Part shown: one piece after another, positions 1-7,739 of the stretch
Position numbering within the stretch: the stretch's first letter is position 1
Layout of the letters: each line of letters opens with the position of its first letter
Source of the DNA: Catenovulum sp052056295
Lineage (GTDB): Bacteria > Pseudomonadota > Gammaproteobacteria > Enterobacterales > Alteromonadaceae
Assembly (NCBI RefSeq): GCF_052056295.1
Contig: NZ_CP182493.1
Location: 744,001 to 808,000, forward strand
Direction of reading: 5' to 3'
Length of the DNA: 64,000 bases
Position numbers and translations under genes: made by a program
Notes under the pieces: generated by a model
What the model was told of the DNA's origin: nothing
Database searches by the model: none
The model's input: the letters and a program-made list of their open reading frames with translations, nothing else

Positions 1-63
1 GATTGGGTTTACTTCAACATTTATGCAGCAATAAATAAGCTAGATGAGGATGGGAATTGCGAA

Positions 64-145
64 CAAACGAACCAACCTCAATTTGCATGGATGCAATTTG
101 CGAGCGCCCAAGGACGGCTTGCAGCGATTGGTGAGTTGGTCGGGA
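64..145. repeat. Structured dispersed repeat, copy A
   Basis: The core at about 78-125 aligns with two elements near 45.2 kb: a TGCATGGATGCA palindrome, TTTGCGAGC, then CAAGGACG. Where bases differ, pairing is mostly kept: TGCATGGATGCA replaces GGCATGGATGCC, and GCGAGC faces GCTTGC with one G-T wobble. Outer arms near 69-77 and 133-141 (CGAACCAAC against GTTGGTCG) pair imperfectly. This looks like a palindromic intergenic repeat or a structured RNA. The remainder of 1-248 holds nothing else I can support apart from the ribosome site of the next gene. Confidence 0.6.
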
Positions 146-248
146 TTTCCAGCCGATTTTGCAAGTGTCAGTTAGCGCTAAAGTTAGGTGCAAATAAAGT
201 AGATAGGATGCACTATTTAAATAGCAGCAATGAACAAAAGAGGTAACA

Positions 249-1136
249 ATGGACAAACTAAACTGTATGCAGGCCTATTGTGCTGTTGTCAAAGAAGGTG
301 GCTTTTCCGCTGCTGCCCGAAAACTCGGGATCTCCAAAGTTATGGTTAGCCGTGCAGTCTCATCACTCGAAAGTGAACTCGGCATACGCCTACTGCACAG
401 AACAACCAGACAAATGAGTACCACAGCCGAAGGGCAAGCCTATTACGAAAGATGTTTTCCACTGCTTGAAGAATTCCAACTACTCGACGAAGCAATAAAA
501 TCAGACCATGCTGGAGCAAAAGGTAAACTCCGCCTTGCAGCACCCGCCGAAGCATTCTCACAACAATACCTAACGCCAGTTTGGGTTAAATTTGCACAAG
601 CCTATCCAGAAATAGAACTCGACATAACCATGTCAGATCGCTACATAGACATAGTTGAAGAAGGTTACGACGCGGCAATCCGCATAGGAAAATTACAAGA
701 CTCCAGCTTAATCGCTAAAAAACTTGCTGACATGGAACTAGTGCTTTGCGCCAGTCCAGAATATTTACAACAACATCCACTAATTAAGCACCCACAACAA
801 CTTCTAAACCACCAACTAGTAGTCGATAGTAATTTCCGCGGTGGTCAAAGCTGGCCATTTACTAAAGGTGCAGAAGAAATATCAATACGCGCGTCAGGCA
901 AAGTTCGCGTCAATAGCACACTTGCCGTCGCTAGCTTTATTCAAGCAGGTTTAGGCATAGGTTTATGTTTATCGTTTTTGGTTGAAGACAAAATTAAATC
1001 AGGCGAGTTAGTTCGAATACTGCCTGAATGGGAATTAATGAAAGGCGGTATCTACATTTTATACAGCCACCGCAAACACTTATCGAATAAAGTACAAGTA
1101 TTTAGCCAATTTCTCGCGGACAATTGTTTCAAATAA
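249..1136 (+). CDS. LysR-family transcriptional regulator
   Basis: This 295-residue protein has the usual LysR length and layout. A winged helix-turn-helix lies at about residues 3-60 (GGFSAAARKLGISKVMVSRA, then LHRTTRQMSTTAEG), and a periplasmic-binding-like effector domain at about 90-290. An AGAGG ribosome site stands just before the ATG. The next gene downstream, in the same direction, encodes a glutathione transferase that it could control, although LysR regulators usually control a divergent gene, and that side lies outside the window. The inducer cannot be read from the sequence. The family call is secure; the target is inference. Confidence 0.93.
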   Translation: MDKLNCMQAYCAVVKEGGFSAAARKLGISKVMVSRAVSSLESELGIRLLHRTTRQMSTTAEGQAYYERCFPLLEEFQLLDEAIKSDHAGAKGKLRLAAPAEAFSQQYLTPVWVKFAQAYPEIELDITMSDRYIDIVEEGYDAAIRIGKLQDSSLIAKKLADMELVLCASPEYLQQHPLIKHPQQLLNHQLVVDSNFRGGQSWPFTKGAEEISIRASGKVRVNSTLAVASFIQAGLGIGLCLSFLVEDKIKSGELVRILPEWELMKGGIYILYSHRKHLSNKVQVFSQFLADNCFK

Positions 1137-1223
1137 GGTAACAGATAAACACCAATAACAGATATTGTTTCAAAAACTCTCAAATGCAAAACTTTAAATA
1201 GTTTAAGCAAAGAGGAAGTTATC

Positions 1224-2117
1224 ATGTTACGTAATGGTCAATGGGTAGAAAACTGGCAACCTATTCAGCAAAAAAGTGAAGACGGCGACTTTATTCGCCA
1301 ATCATCTGGCTTCAGAGACGGTGTTGTTGCAAACGCACCGGCCGATAGATATAACCTATATGTCGCTTATATCTGCCCTTGGGCTTGTCGTACTTTAATG
1401 TTACGCAAGCTAAAAGGACTCGAACATGCCATTTCAGTTTCTGTTGTAAATCCAGTATTAACCGAACAAGGCTGGGCATTTGATCAGCCAGAAGAAAATA
1501 TGCAAAAGAACTATATGCACCAGTTATATAGCCACAGTGACAGCCGCTATACAGGTCGCGCAACAGTGCCGGTATTATGGGATAAATATGAGCAAAAAAT
1601 CGTCAACAATGAATCAGCGGATATCATTAAAATTCTTAACGATGATTTTAATCACCTAGCCAAAAACGATATTAATTTACGTCCAAGCCATTTGGCGGAA
1701 GAAATGGCATCTATCAACCAATATATATACGACAAAATTAACAATGGCGTGTATCGAGCGGGTTTCGCTAGCACTCAGCAAGCATACGAACGAGGTTATC
1801 AAGATGTATTTGATGGTTTAGATACAATGGAGCAAAAACTCGCCAAGCAAACCTATTTGTTAGGCGAACACTTAAGTGAAAGTGACATCAGATTGTTTGT
1901 CACGCTAATTCGATTTGATCTCGCCTATTACAGTATTTTTAAGTGCAATAAAAAGCGTATTAGCGACTATAAAAACCTACATGCTTATATGCACAGAATC
2001 TACCAACTGCCGGGCATCAAACAAACGGTTAATGCTGAACACATCAAACAAGGGTATTATTCAATAAAAACACTTAATCCCTCTGGTATTGTGCCAATAG
2101 GCCCTGACAGCATTTAA
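1224..2117 (+). CDS. Glutathionyl-hydroquinone reductase-like (xi-class) glutathione S-transferase
   Basis: The 297-residue protein has the xi-class CPWA motif at residues 51-54 (YICPWACR), where the cysteine reduces glutathionyl-hydroquinones. A thioredoxin-fold N-terminal half includes the TVPVLWD and NNESADI glutathione-site segments, and the helical C-terminal domain has YQDVFDGLD and LGEHLSESDIRLF. The family is cytosolic and takes part in quinone recycling or detoxification. AGAGGAAG precedes the ATG. It lies 87 bases after the LysR gene and 14 before the HD gene, so the latter two may be cotranscribed. The substrate cannot be stated. Confidence 0.88.
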   Translation: MLRNGQWVENWQPIQQKSEDGDFIRQSSGFRDGVVANAPADRYNLYVAYICPWACRTLMLRKLKGLEHAISVSVVNPVLTEQGWAFDQPEENMQKNYMHQLYSHSDSRYTGRATVPVLWDKYEQKIVNNESADIIKILNDDFNHLAKNDINLRPSHLAEEMASINQYIYDKINNGVYRAGFASTQQAYERGYQDVFDGLDTMEQKLAKQTYLLGEHLSESDIRLFVTLIRFDLAYYSIFKCNKKRISDYKNLHAYMHRIYQLPGIKQTVNAEHIKQGYYSIKTLNPSGIVPIGPDSI

Positions 2118-2131
2118 GGAAAATACAAGCT

Positions 2132-2716
2132 ATGCCTGCATCTATGCAACAAATTACTGACTACCTATACGAACTCGGTTCACTGAAATTGGTTAACCGA
2201 AAAACCTATGTGAAAGGCCAAAGTCGAGTTGAAAACTCAGCTGAACATTCATGGCATTTAGCCATGGCTTGTTGGAACATAGCTGAAACGTTTCAGCTGA
2301 ACATTAGTCATGAAAAGTTAATTAAATTAGCCTTAGTACACGACTTAGGTGAAATAGATGCGGGTGATACCTTTTTATATTCAAATGATAGAAGTAACGC
2401 CCATATCAAAGAAAGGGATTGTGTCGCTAGATTGCAACAATATGCAGGTAATGGCTGTGAAAATATGCAAAATTTATGGGAAGAGCAAGAAACAGGCACA
2501 AGCGCAGAAACTAAATTGCTCAAAGCAGTCGATAGATTACTGCCTTTTATGTACAACATAAAAAGCCAAGGAAAAGCTTGGCGAGAACTAAAAGTTAAAC
2601 GCAGCCAAGTGAGCCGCGCTCATGCATTTATTAAAAACGATTTTCCAGAGATCCATAAGTGGATGACAGCCCAAGTTGAAATTGCCGTATCCCAAGGTTG
2701 GCTGATTGATGAATAA
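2132..2716 (+). CDS. HD-domain hydrolase, YfbR/HDDC2-like
   Basis: A 194-residue single-domain HD phosphohydrolase. The metal-binding residues are visible as His39 (ENSAEHSWHLA), His70-Asp71 (LALVHDLGEIDAGD) and a later Asp in LLKAVDRLLP. This is the pattern of 5'-deoxynucleotidases such as YfbR and the HDDC2 group, which dephosphorylate dNMPs. Length fits the family. A second in-frame ATG four codons in is possible; the upstream AAGGA is somewhat far from the first ATG. It follows the glutathione transferase by 14 bases. The substrate is inferred from the family. Confidence 0.8.
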   Translation: MPASMQQITDYLYELGSLKLVNRKTYVKGQSRVENSAEHSWHLAMACWNIAETFQLNISHEKLIKLALVHDLGEIDAGDTFLYSNDRSNAHIKERDCVARLQQYAGNGCENMQNLWEEQETGTSAETKLLKAVDRLLPFMYNIKSQGKAWRELKVKRSQVSRAHAFIKNDFPEIHKWMTAQVEIAVSQGWLIDE

Positions 2717-2858
2717 GCTTATAAATCAGTCTTATTGTCAGATTTGGCGTACAAATTTGTAAACAAGCAAATACACATGAACAAAAGTTAAACGATTAAC
2801 CAAAGTTGCTTAAATAATGCTATTAATCAGTATGACTTTATCCTAATATAGCTAAACC

Positions 2859-2884
2859 ATATATGAATAAAGCAATTTTCATAT
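2859..2884. promoter_or_regulatory. Imperfect inverted repeat upstream of the IclR gene, possible operator
   Basis: CATATATGAA and TTCATATG form inverted arms around a short AT-rich spacer, 47-72 bases before the likely ATG of the IclR-type regulator. An autoregulatory operator at this place would be ordinary for the family, but AT-rich palindromes also occur by chance. Confidence 0.25.
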
Positions 2885-2930
2885 GTCGTAGGTATACAAT
2901 TACGGGTTGTTTTGCAGAAGCTGTAGGATT

Positions 2931-3662
2931 ATGGAAAAAGAAAAAAAGCAACAAAAAACAGATGTAAAATATACTGCACCAGCTTTGGAAAAAGGATTAG
3001 ATATCATAGAGTTGCTATCTAAAGAACCCGATGGGTTACGCCTTAAAGACATTGGTGGAAAGCTAAATAAATCTGTTTCAGAAATATTTAGAATGGTCTC
3101 CGTTTTAGAACGCCGCGATTATTTGTCACTCGATCCAACAAATGACCGATACTCATTATCTTTAAAACTATTTGAAGTGGCGTTTGACAACATGCCAGTT
3201 GACAGCCTAGCGCGCTCTGCCGGAGCACCTATGGAACTGTTAGCAATTGAAACTGGCCAGCCTTGTTATTTAGCTATGGCATATAAAGATAAAGCCATGG
3301 TTATTCAGCAAAAAGATGCCCCATTAGATTGGTTGATATGTGCAAGACTAGGCGCTCGTTTTGATTTAGACGCATGTTGCCCCGGTAAACTCATGTTAGC
3401 TTACCAGGATACTCCCTGCGACAAAGATGAACATTTTGCACTCATTCGCAAACAAGGTTATGTTCGAATGCCCAGTCCATTTCTGGCCGGTGTAGAAGAA
3501 ATTGCCTTTCCAATATTCGATAGATTAGAGCAAGTTACCGCTAGCCTTGTCATTAACTATATAAGCTACCCGGGTAGTCACCAAATTTGTGATATTCAAC
3601 AAGCTATTAGTAAAGGGCAGCATGCGGCAATAAAAATTTCTGACAAAATCAAGGTCAGTTAA
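2931..3662 (+). CDS. IclR-family transcriptional regulator
   Basis: A 243-residue protein from the ATG at 2931. An in-frame TTG at 2907 would add eight residues, but the ATG with AGG before it is more likely. The N-terminal winged helix-turn-helix covers about residues 18-70 (PALEKGLDIIELLS, LRLKDIGGKLNKSVSEIFRM), and the C-terminal GAF-like effector domain includes the conserved CCPGKLMLA segment. IclR proteins usually govern small-molecule catabolism. The oxidoreductase operon starting 136 bases downstream, in the same direction, is the natural candidate target, but a terminator-like hairpin lies between them. Confidence 0.9.
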   Translation: MEKEKKQQKTDVKYTAPALEKGLDIIELLSKEPDGLRLKDIGGKLNKSVSEIFRMVSVLERRDYLSLDPTNDRYSLSLKLFEVAFDNMPVDSLARSAGAPMELLAIETGQPCYLAMAYKDKAMVIQQKDAPLDWLICARLGARFDLDACCPGKLMLAYQDTPCDKDEHFALIRKQGYVRMPSPFLAGVEEIAFPIFDRLEQVTASLVINYISYPGSHQICDIQQAISKGQHAAIKISDKIKVS

Positions 3663-3701
3663 TAGGCAAAATTGCGCATAATTTATATATTTCATACCCT
3701 T

Positions 3702-3736
3702 AGGTGCAGCGTAAAGTAAAATTTACGGTTGCGCCT
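3702..3736 (+). terminator. Terminator-like hairpin after the IclR gene
   Basis: AGGTGCAGCGTAAA pairs imperfectly with TTTACGGTTGCGCCT around a four-to-six base loop and is followed by TTTCGTTTTATT. It lies 40 bases after the IclR stop codon and suggests that the following operon has its own promoter. Confidence 0.5.
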
Positions 3737-3798
3737 TTCGTTTTATTGGCTAAAATCCTTTGAGCATATAAAAATAATAGGCCAATTAAGGAAACGCC

Positions 3799-4281
3799 AT
3801 GGATAACGTTATAACCTACGATGTGGAAACGTCCTACCCTTATTTAGATGACGACCTACAAATAGATCAAAGAACCTTTGAAGCCATGTGGAAACTTTTT
3901 TGCCACATCAAAGATTATTGGCAGTTGTCAGTACCAGAAACTGGGGTGAAGTCTCAGCTATTGGTTTTTATGCAAAACCGGATAAAAATCGACTTAAACT
4001 ACTACGCTGACTACAAAAATGCCGCTAAAGTCATTCGCGAATTGACTTATCAATTGGGTGAACAAGCCGCTTACGAAAAGCTATTTACCGACCCATCCGC
4101 CAATTTACAACCGCCAACAACACACTTAGCTAGAGCCAGACAAAGAGTTTCTAATGAATTTATCACGCTCGCACTAGCAGTTGGTGGGTTTAAAACATTT
4201 GGTGCCAAAAACGCATTGGGTTTTATTAGTGGTGGCAACATTAAAGGCCAAACGCCTTACAGAACAATTGAGGAAGCATAA
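3799..4281 (+). CDS. Small protein of a GMC oxidoreductase operon, possible small subunit
   Basis: A 160-residue protein with no motif I can name with certainty. AAGGAAACGCC precedes the ATG, and its stop overlaps the next start in TAATG, so it is translationally coupled to the GMC oxidoreductase. Its position and size resemble the small (gamma/subunit 3) chains of membrane sugar or gluconate dehydrogenases, but it lacks the twin-arginine signal those carry. The body is predicted mostly helical, with a glycine-rich tail (GAKNALGFISGGNIKG). Best read as a partner or chaperone of the oxidoreductase. Confidence 0.6.
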   Translation: MDNVITYDVETSYPYLDDDLQIDQRTFEAMWKLFCHIKDYWQLSVPETGVKSQLLVFMQNRIKIDLNYYADYKNAAKVIRELTYQLGEQAAYEKLFTDPSANLQPPTTHLARARQRVSNEFITLALAVGGFKTFGAKNALGFISGGNIKGQTPYRTIEEA

Positions 4282-5954
4282 TGAACAACACAACGGACGT
4301 ACTGATTGTCGGTTCAGGTGTAGCCGCAGCGGCAATCGCGCAAAAAGTTTTAGAAAAAGATCCGCATAAAAAAATTACCATTCTAGAAGCTGGTAGCAAA
4401 GTAAAAATGCGCGACTTTGCAACTCATCAAAACTACTTAGTGACTGGTAACTTGCCGTATGAATTTTGCCAAGACAAAGCTTACCCAACCAAAGACAGCG
4501 CAGGTGAAAATGAAAGTTTAGGCAGCACACTTTTACCTATGCAAGGTTCAAGATTGATGATGTACGGTGGTTCGACTGTGCATTGGGGTGGCTGGTCTTT
4601 CCGTTTAAAACCTGAAGATTTTAAGCTTAAAAGCAATATAGAAAAACACATCAATAAACTATCCGGTAATTATGATTTAGTTGATTGGCCATTTGATTAT
4701 GACGAGTTAGAACCTTATTACTGTGAAGCTGAACATTATATCGGTGTATCGGGCGACTCACATGACCCAAGTGTACCTCGCAGCAAAGCTTATCCTTACC
4801 CTGCGTTTCCGTACACAGCGGAAGATAAACCTGCATTAGACGCGCTTAAAGTATTGAATTTGCAATATAGCCATATGCCGATTGCTCGTCACGGTATGTC
4901 AGCGTCTGACTCAATTCACCCACCTTGCCAAACTACAGGTACTTGTAAATATTGCCCATTTGGTGCTCGATATGTTGCTGCCAACTATATCGACGACATG
5001 ATGCAATACAAAGACTACCCGAACCTAGAAGTTAAAACTGGCATAGTGGTTGAAAGCTTGATTATGTCAGGCAAAAATAAAGTAAAAGGTGTGCGTTTTC
5101 ACAATAAAAACATTTCAGAAACTGAAAGTTTTGAACTGCACGCACACACTGTCATATTAGCTGCTGGAGCAATTGAGTCATCTAAATTATTGTTACGCTC
5201 TATTGATGCCCATTGGCCAAATGGAGTGGGTAATGATCACGATTTAGTAGGTCGAAACCTTATCACTCACCCTTATATGATGTTTGAAGCAGATTTGCCG
5301 GAAAATCCAGATGGCTTAATGCCTGAAATGGACTTCCCAACTCTAGTTTCACGCCACTTCGACAGCGAAGCCCAACAATTAATGGGCAAATATATCATTG
5401 TTAACCCATCGAGCAGCATTGGTACACGCTTAGCCAAAGAAATGCAAAGTGGTAAACCTTTTAGCGTAATCAAAGACGAAATAACCGGTAAGAGTAAAAT
5501 TCAACTGCATGTTTTAATTGAAATTTTCAGCCAGTACAACAACCGTTTATACAATGCGAGTAAACGCAACCATATAGGTTTAATTGAAACCGCTATCGAC
5601 TTTGAACAAGGGCCTGATTTTAACCCTAGAATTAAACAAATTCAGGCTGATATAGAGCAAATATTTGCCGCTATGGGCGCAAGCAATACCAGGTTAAAAA
5701 CTATTTCTTGGCGCGCGGATCACGCGGCCTGCACCACCCGCATGGCAGAATCAGCCAACAAAGGTGTGGTTGATAAAAACCTAAAAGTATTTGATGTCGA
5801 CAATTTATACGTGTGCTCTAACGGCTCATTTGCCACATTAGGTGCGGTTAACCCAACTCTAACCTTAACGAGTTTGGCCATCAGGCTAGCGACTCACCTA
5901 AATAATCACGTATTTGCTCACGCGCAACAAACAGAAGTAGAGGAAGCTGTATAA
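4281..5954 (+). CDS. GMC-family FAD-dependent oxidoreductase
   Basis: A 557-residue flavoprotein. The FAD dinucleotide-binding motif is at the N-terminus (DVLIVGSGVAAAAIAQKVL), a GGSTVHWGGWS segment lies near residue 95, and the C-terminal GMC segment reads CTTRMAES then LYVCSNGSFATLGAVNPTLT. The usual histidine of the GHANPT-type active site is replaced (GAVNPT), as in some sugar dehydrogenases. Three cysteines occur at CQTTGTCKYC around residue 215, the region where membrane sugar dehydrogenases hold an iron-sulfur cluster. No signal peptide is seen, so it is probably cytosolic. The substrate is unknown. Confidence 0.85.
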   Translation: MNNTTDVLIVGSGVAAAAIAQKVLEKDPHKKITILEAGSKVKMRDFATHQNYLVTGNLPYEFCQDKAYPTKDSAGENESLGSTLLPMQGSRLMMYGGSTVHWGGWSFRLKPEDFKLKSNIEKHINKLSGNYDLVDWPFDYDELEPYYCEAEHYIGVSGDSHDPSVPRSKAYPYPAFPYTAEDKPALDALKVLNLQYSHMPIARHGMSASDSIHPPCQTTGTCKYCPFGARYVAANYIDDMMQYKDYPNLEVKTGIVVESLIMSGKNKVKGVRFHNKNISETESFELHAHTVILAAGAIESSKLLLRSIDAHWPNGVGNDHDLVGRNLITHPYMMFEADLPENPDGLMPEMDFPTLVSRHFDSEAQQLMGKYIIVNPSSSIGTRLAKEMQSGKPFSVIKDEITGKSKIQLHVLIEIFSQYNNRLYNASKRNHIGLIETAIDFEQGPDFNPRIKQIQADIEQIFAAMGASNTRLKTISWRADHAACTTRMAESANKGVVDKNLKVFDVDNLYVCSNGSFATLGAVNPTLTLTSLAIRLATHLNNHVFAHAQQTEVEEAV

Positions 5955-5955
5955 A

Positions 5956-7014
5956 ATGGACGCACAAGAAAAATTAGCCAAAATTCAAAAAGATCTGCAA
6001 ACAGCAATCGAGCTAGAACTGAGTACATTGCCGCCCTATTTGACTGCATATTTCTCGATTCAACCAGGCACAAACGTAGACGCAGCCAATGCTATTCGTA
6101 GTGTATTTATGGAAGAAATGCTCCACTTATGTTTGGCAGGCAATACTTTAGTGTCTATTGGTGGTGAGGTGAAACTAGGTAAAGATAATGTGCCTAAATA
6201 CCCTCTCACTTTAGAATTTAAAGGCCGTGAGTTTGAAATAAATTTAGAAAAATTTACTAAAAACACCATTCAAACATTCAGACGCATAGAACTACCTGAT
6301 GACATGCCACCACTTGAAATGAGTTTAACAGCCATTGAAGACTTAGATGTAGACGGCTACAGCATAGGTGAGTTTTATAACAATATAATCAAAGAGTTAG
6401 ATGAGCTAAACCAAGAATATCAATTAAGTGGTAAAACCTTGTTTAGCCAAGATACCAGCAATCAAATAACTGAAACCTATTTTTGGCGCGGTGGTGGTAA
6501 ACCTATTGCTGTGACTGATATAGATTCAGCAAAAGCTGCACTTGAACAAATTATCGACCAAGGGGAAGGTGCCGCTGCAAGCTTGTATGATGGCGACTAT
6601 AACGAATATGACCAACATAGAGACTTAGCGCATTTTTACAAATTTAGCCAAGTGTATTTTGAGCGCCACTATTTGCCAGATGACGATCCAAAATTACCAC
6701 CAACGGGCGCGCCTATGAGTGTTGATTATGCACAAGTTTACCCTATGCTGAAAAATCCAACACATGAAGCTTATGCGCAAAACCCAGACTTACAATCGCT
6801 CAATCATAAGTTTAATCAAGCTTATAGTTTGATGTTGCAACAAATAGAAGAAGCATTTGCTGGCAATCCAAGAGTTTTATATAACGCGATAATGAACGGC
6901 ATGCATGATCTTTCGCCAATAGCTACCACTATGGCCAAAATTGAATTAGATCCAGCACAAACTCATGGTTATACAGGTTGCCCATCGTTTGAATGGGTTG
7001 AGCCAGTTGAATAA
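5956..7014 (+). CDS. Ferritin-like domain protein (VioB/RebD C-terminal-like family)
   Basis: A 352-residue protein starting one base after the oxidoreductase stop. Residues 1-150 match the ferritin-like family also found in the iminophenylpyruvate dimer synthases VioB and RebD: IELELSTLPPYLTAYFSI, then EEMLHLCLAGNTLVSIGG. Glutamates and a histidine (ELEL, EEMLH) are placed for a metal site. The C-terminal third is helical, with HDLSPIATTMAKIELDP. The protein lacks the large additional regions of VioB/RebD, so I do not assign indole chemistry. Tight coupling suggests it acts on the same molecule as the GMC enzyme. Confidence 0.78.
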   Translation: MDAQEKLAKIQKDLQTAIELELSTLPPYLTAYFSIQPGTNVDAANAIRSVFMEEMLHLCLAGNTLVSIGGEVKLGKDNVPKYPLTLEFKGREFEINLEKFTKNTIQTFRRIELPDDMPPLEMSLTAIEDLDVDGYSIGEFYNNIIKELDELNQEYQLSGKTLFSQDTSNQITETYFWRGGGKPIAVTDIDSAKAALEQIIDQGEGAAASLYDGDYNEYDQHRDLAHFYKFSQVYFERHYLPDDDPKLPPTGAPMSVDYAQVYPMLKNPTHEAYAQNPDLQSLNHKFNQAYSLMLQQIEEAFAGNPRVLYNAIMNGMHDLSPIATTMAKIELDPAQTHGYTGCPSFEWVEPVE

Positions 7015-7029
7015 ATAAGGAATAAAAAT

Positions 7030-7656
7030 ATGGGATTTAAAATAGAAGTAAATTCAATTTTACGTACAGACCAAGAATACAATTTAAAAGTCGGTGAAGT
7101 ATATTCATTCAGCAAACAAGGCAGTCGGATCTTTTTTGATGACATTCCAGTGTGGTTAACCGACAGCAACTGGCTGGCACTGGCAGAAATTAGCATAATG
7201 AGCCAAACACGTGAAGATAACCAACTAACTGGTCAATTTCGAGTGGATTACATATATGAAGGTGACGAGCAACAAGCCGTGACCAATATGTTTATTCGCA
7301 TGTACGACGGTTTGATGGACCCATACATTTATTTATTGTCGAGTGAAGCTGAATATCAACAAGGTTTAGCCACAGGTGAAATTGTTCGCGACAGTTTACA
7401 AACAGAGGGCTTTATTCATGCCAGTCCAAAAAGCCAACTAAACCGAGTGGCCAACAAGTTTTACAAAAACACAGAACAGCCGCTAATTTTAGAATTAGAC
7501 AAAAAAGTCATCACCAGTGAAGTGAAATGGGAACCAGCAACGGGTGGTTTATATCCACACATATTTGGGCCTATAAATATAGACAGTGTTCACAAAGTTG
7601 TACCTATTTCACTTGATGAATCGGGCGATTTTGCTATTAATACCAAAGAACTATAA
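7030..7656 (+). CDS. Two-domain protein: DUF2584-like N-terminus plus DUF952
   Basis: 208 residues, last gene of the GMC operon, with TAAGGAATAAAA before the ATG. Residues 100-205 look like DUF952, a family of about 100 residues with a YIYLLSSEAEYQQG opening, the GFIHASPKSQL motif and LILELDKKVI. Residues 1-98 (VNSILRTDQEYNLKVGE, SRIFFDDIPVWL) resemble short DUF2584-type proteins, which I state with less confidence. Neither family has a settled biochemical role. The histidine and serine of FIHAS are the most conserved visible residues. Confidence 0.62.
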   Translation: MGFKIEVNSILRTDQEYNLKVGEVYSFSKQGSRIFFDDIPVWLTDSNWLALAEISIMSQTREDNQLTGQFRVDYIYEGDEQQAVTNMFIRMYDGLMDPYIYLLSSEAEYQQGLATGEIVRDSLQTEGFIHASPKSQLNRVANKFYKNTEQPLILELDKKVITSEVKWEPATGGLYPHIFGPINIDSVHKVVPISLDESGDFAINTKEL

Positions 7657-7691
7657 AGATAATAATATGCCCAATTATTAGGGTATAAACC

Positions 7692-7719
7692 CCTGCCCGA
7701 CTTAAGATGCTCGGGCAGG
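7692..7719 (+). terminator. GC-rich hairpin between the GMC operon and the sensor kinase
   Basis: CCTGCCCGA and TCGGGCAGG form a perfect 9-bp stem with a 10-base loop, 36 bases past the preceding stop. There is no good T-run after it, so it may be a pause, attenuator or weak terminator. It buries an in-frame ATG at 7707, which argues for the kinase starting at the ATG at 7740. Confidence 0.5.
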
Positions 7720-7739
7720 CAGATTACACGGATGGACTT

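Noticed and set aside
14..256. 80-residue minus-strand frame at the window start
   Set aside because: It runs through the structured repeat and the LysR ribosome site, has no ribosome site of its own, and its composition is not protein-like.
5956..7014. Violacein or rebeccamycin gene (vioB/rebD)
   Set aside because: Only the ferritin-like part is shared; the remaining enzyme regions and the other pathway genes are missing.
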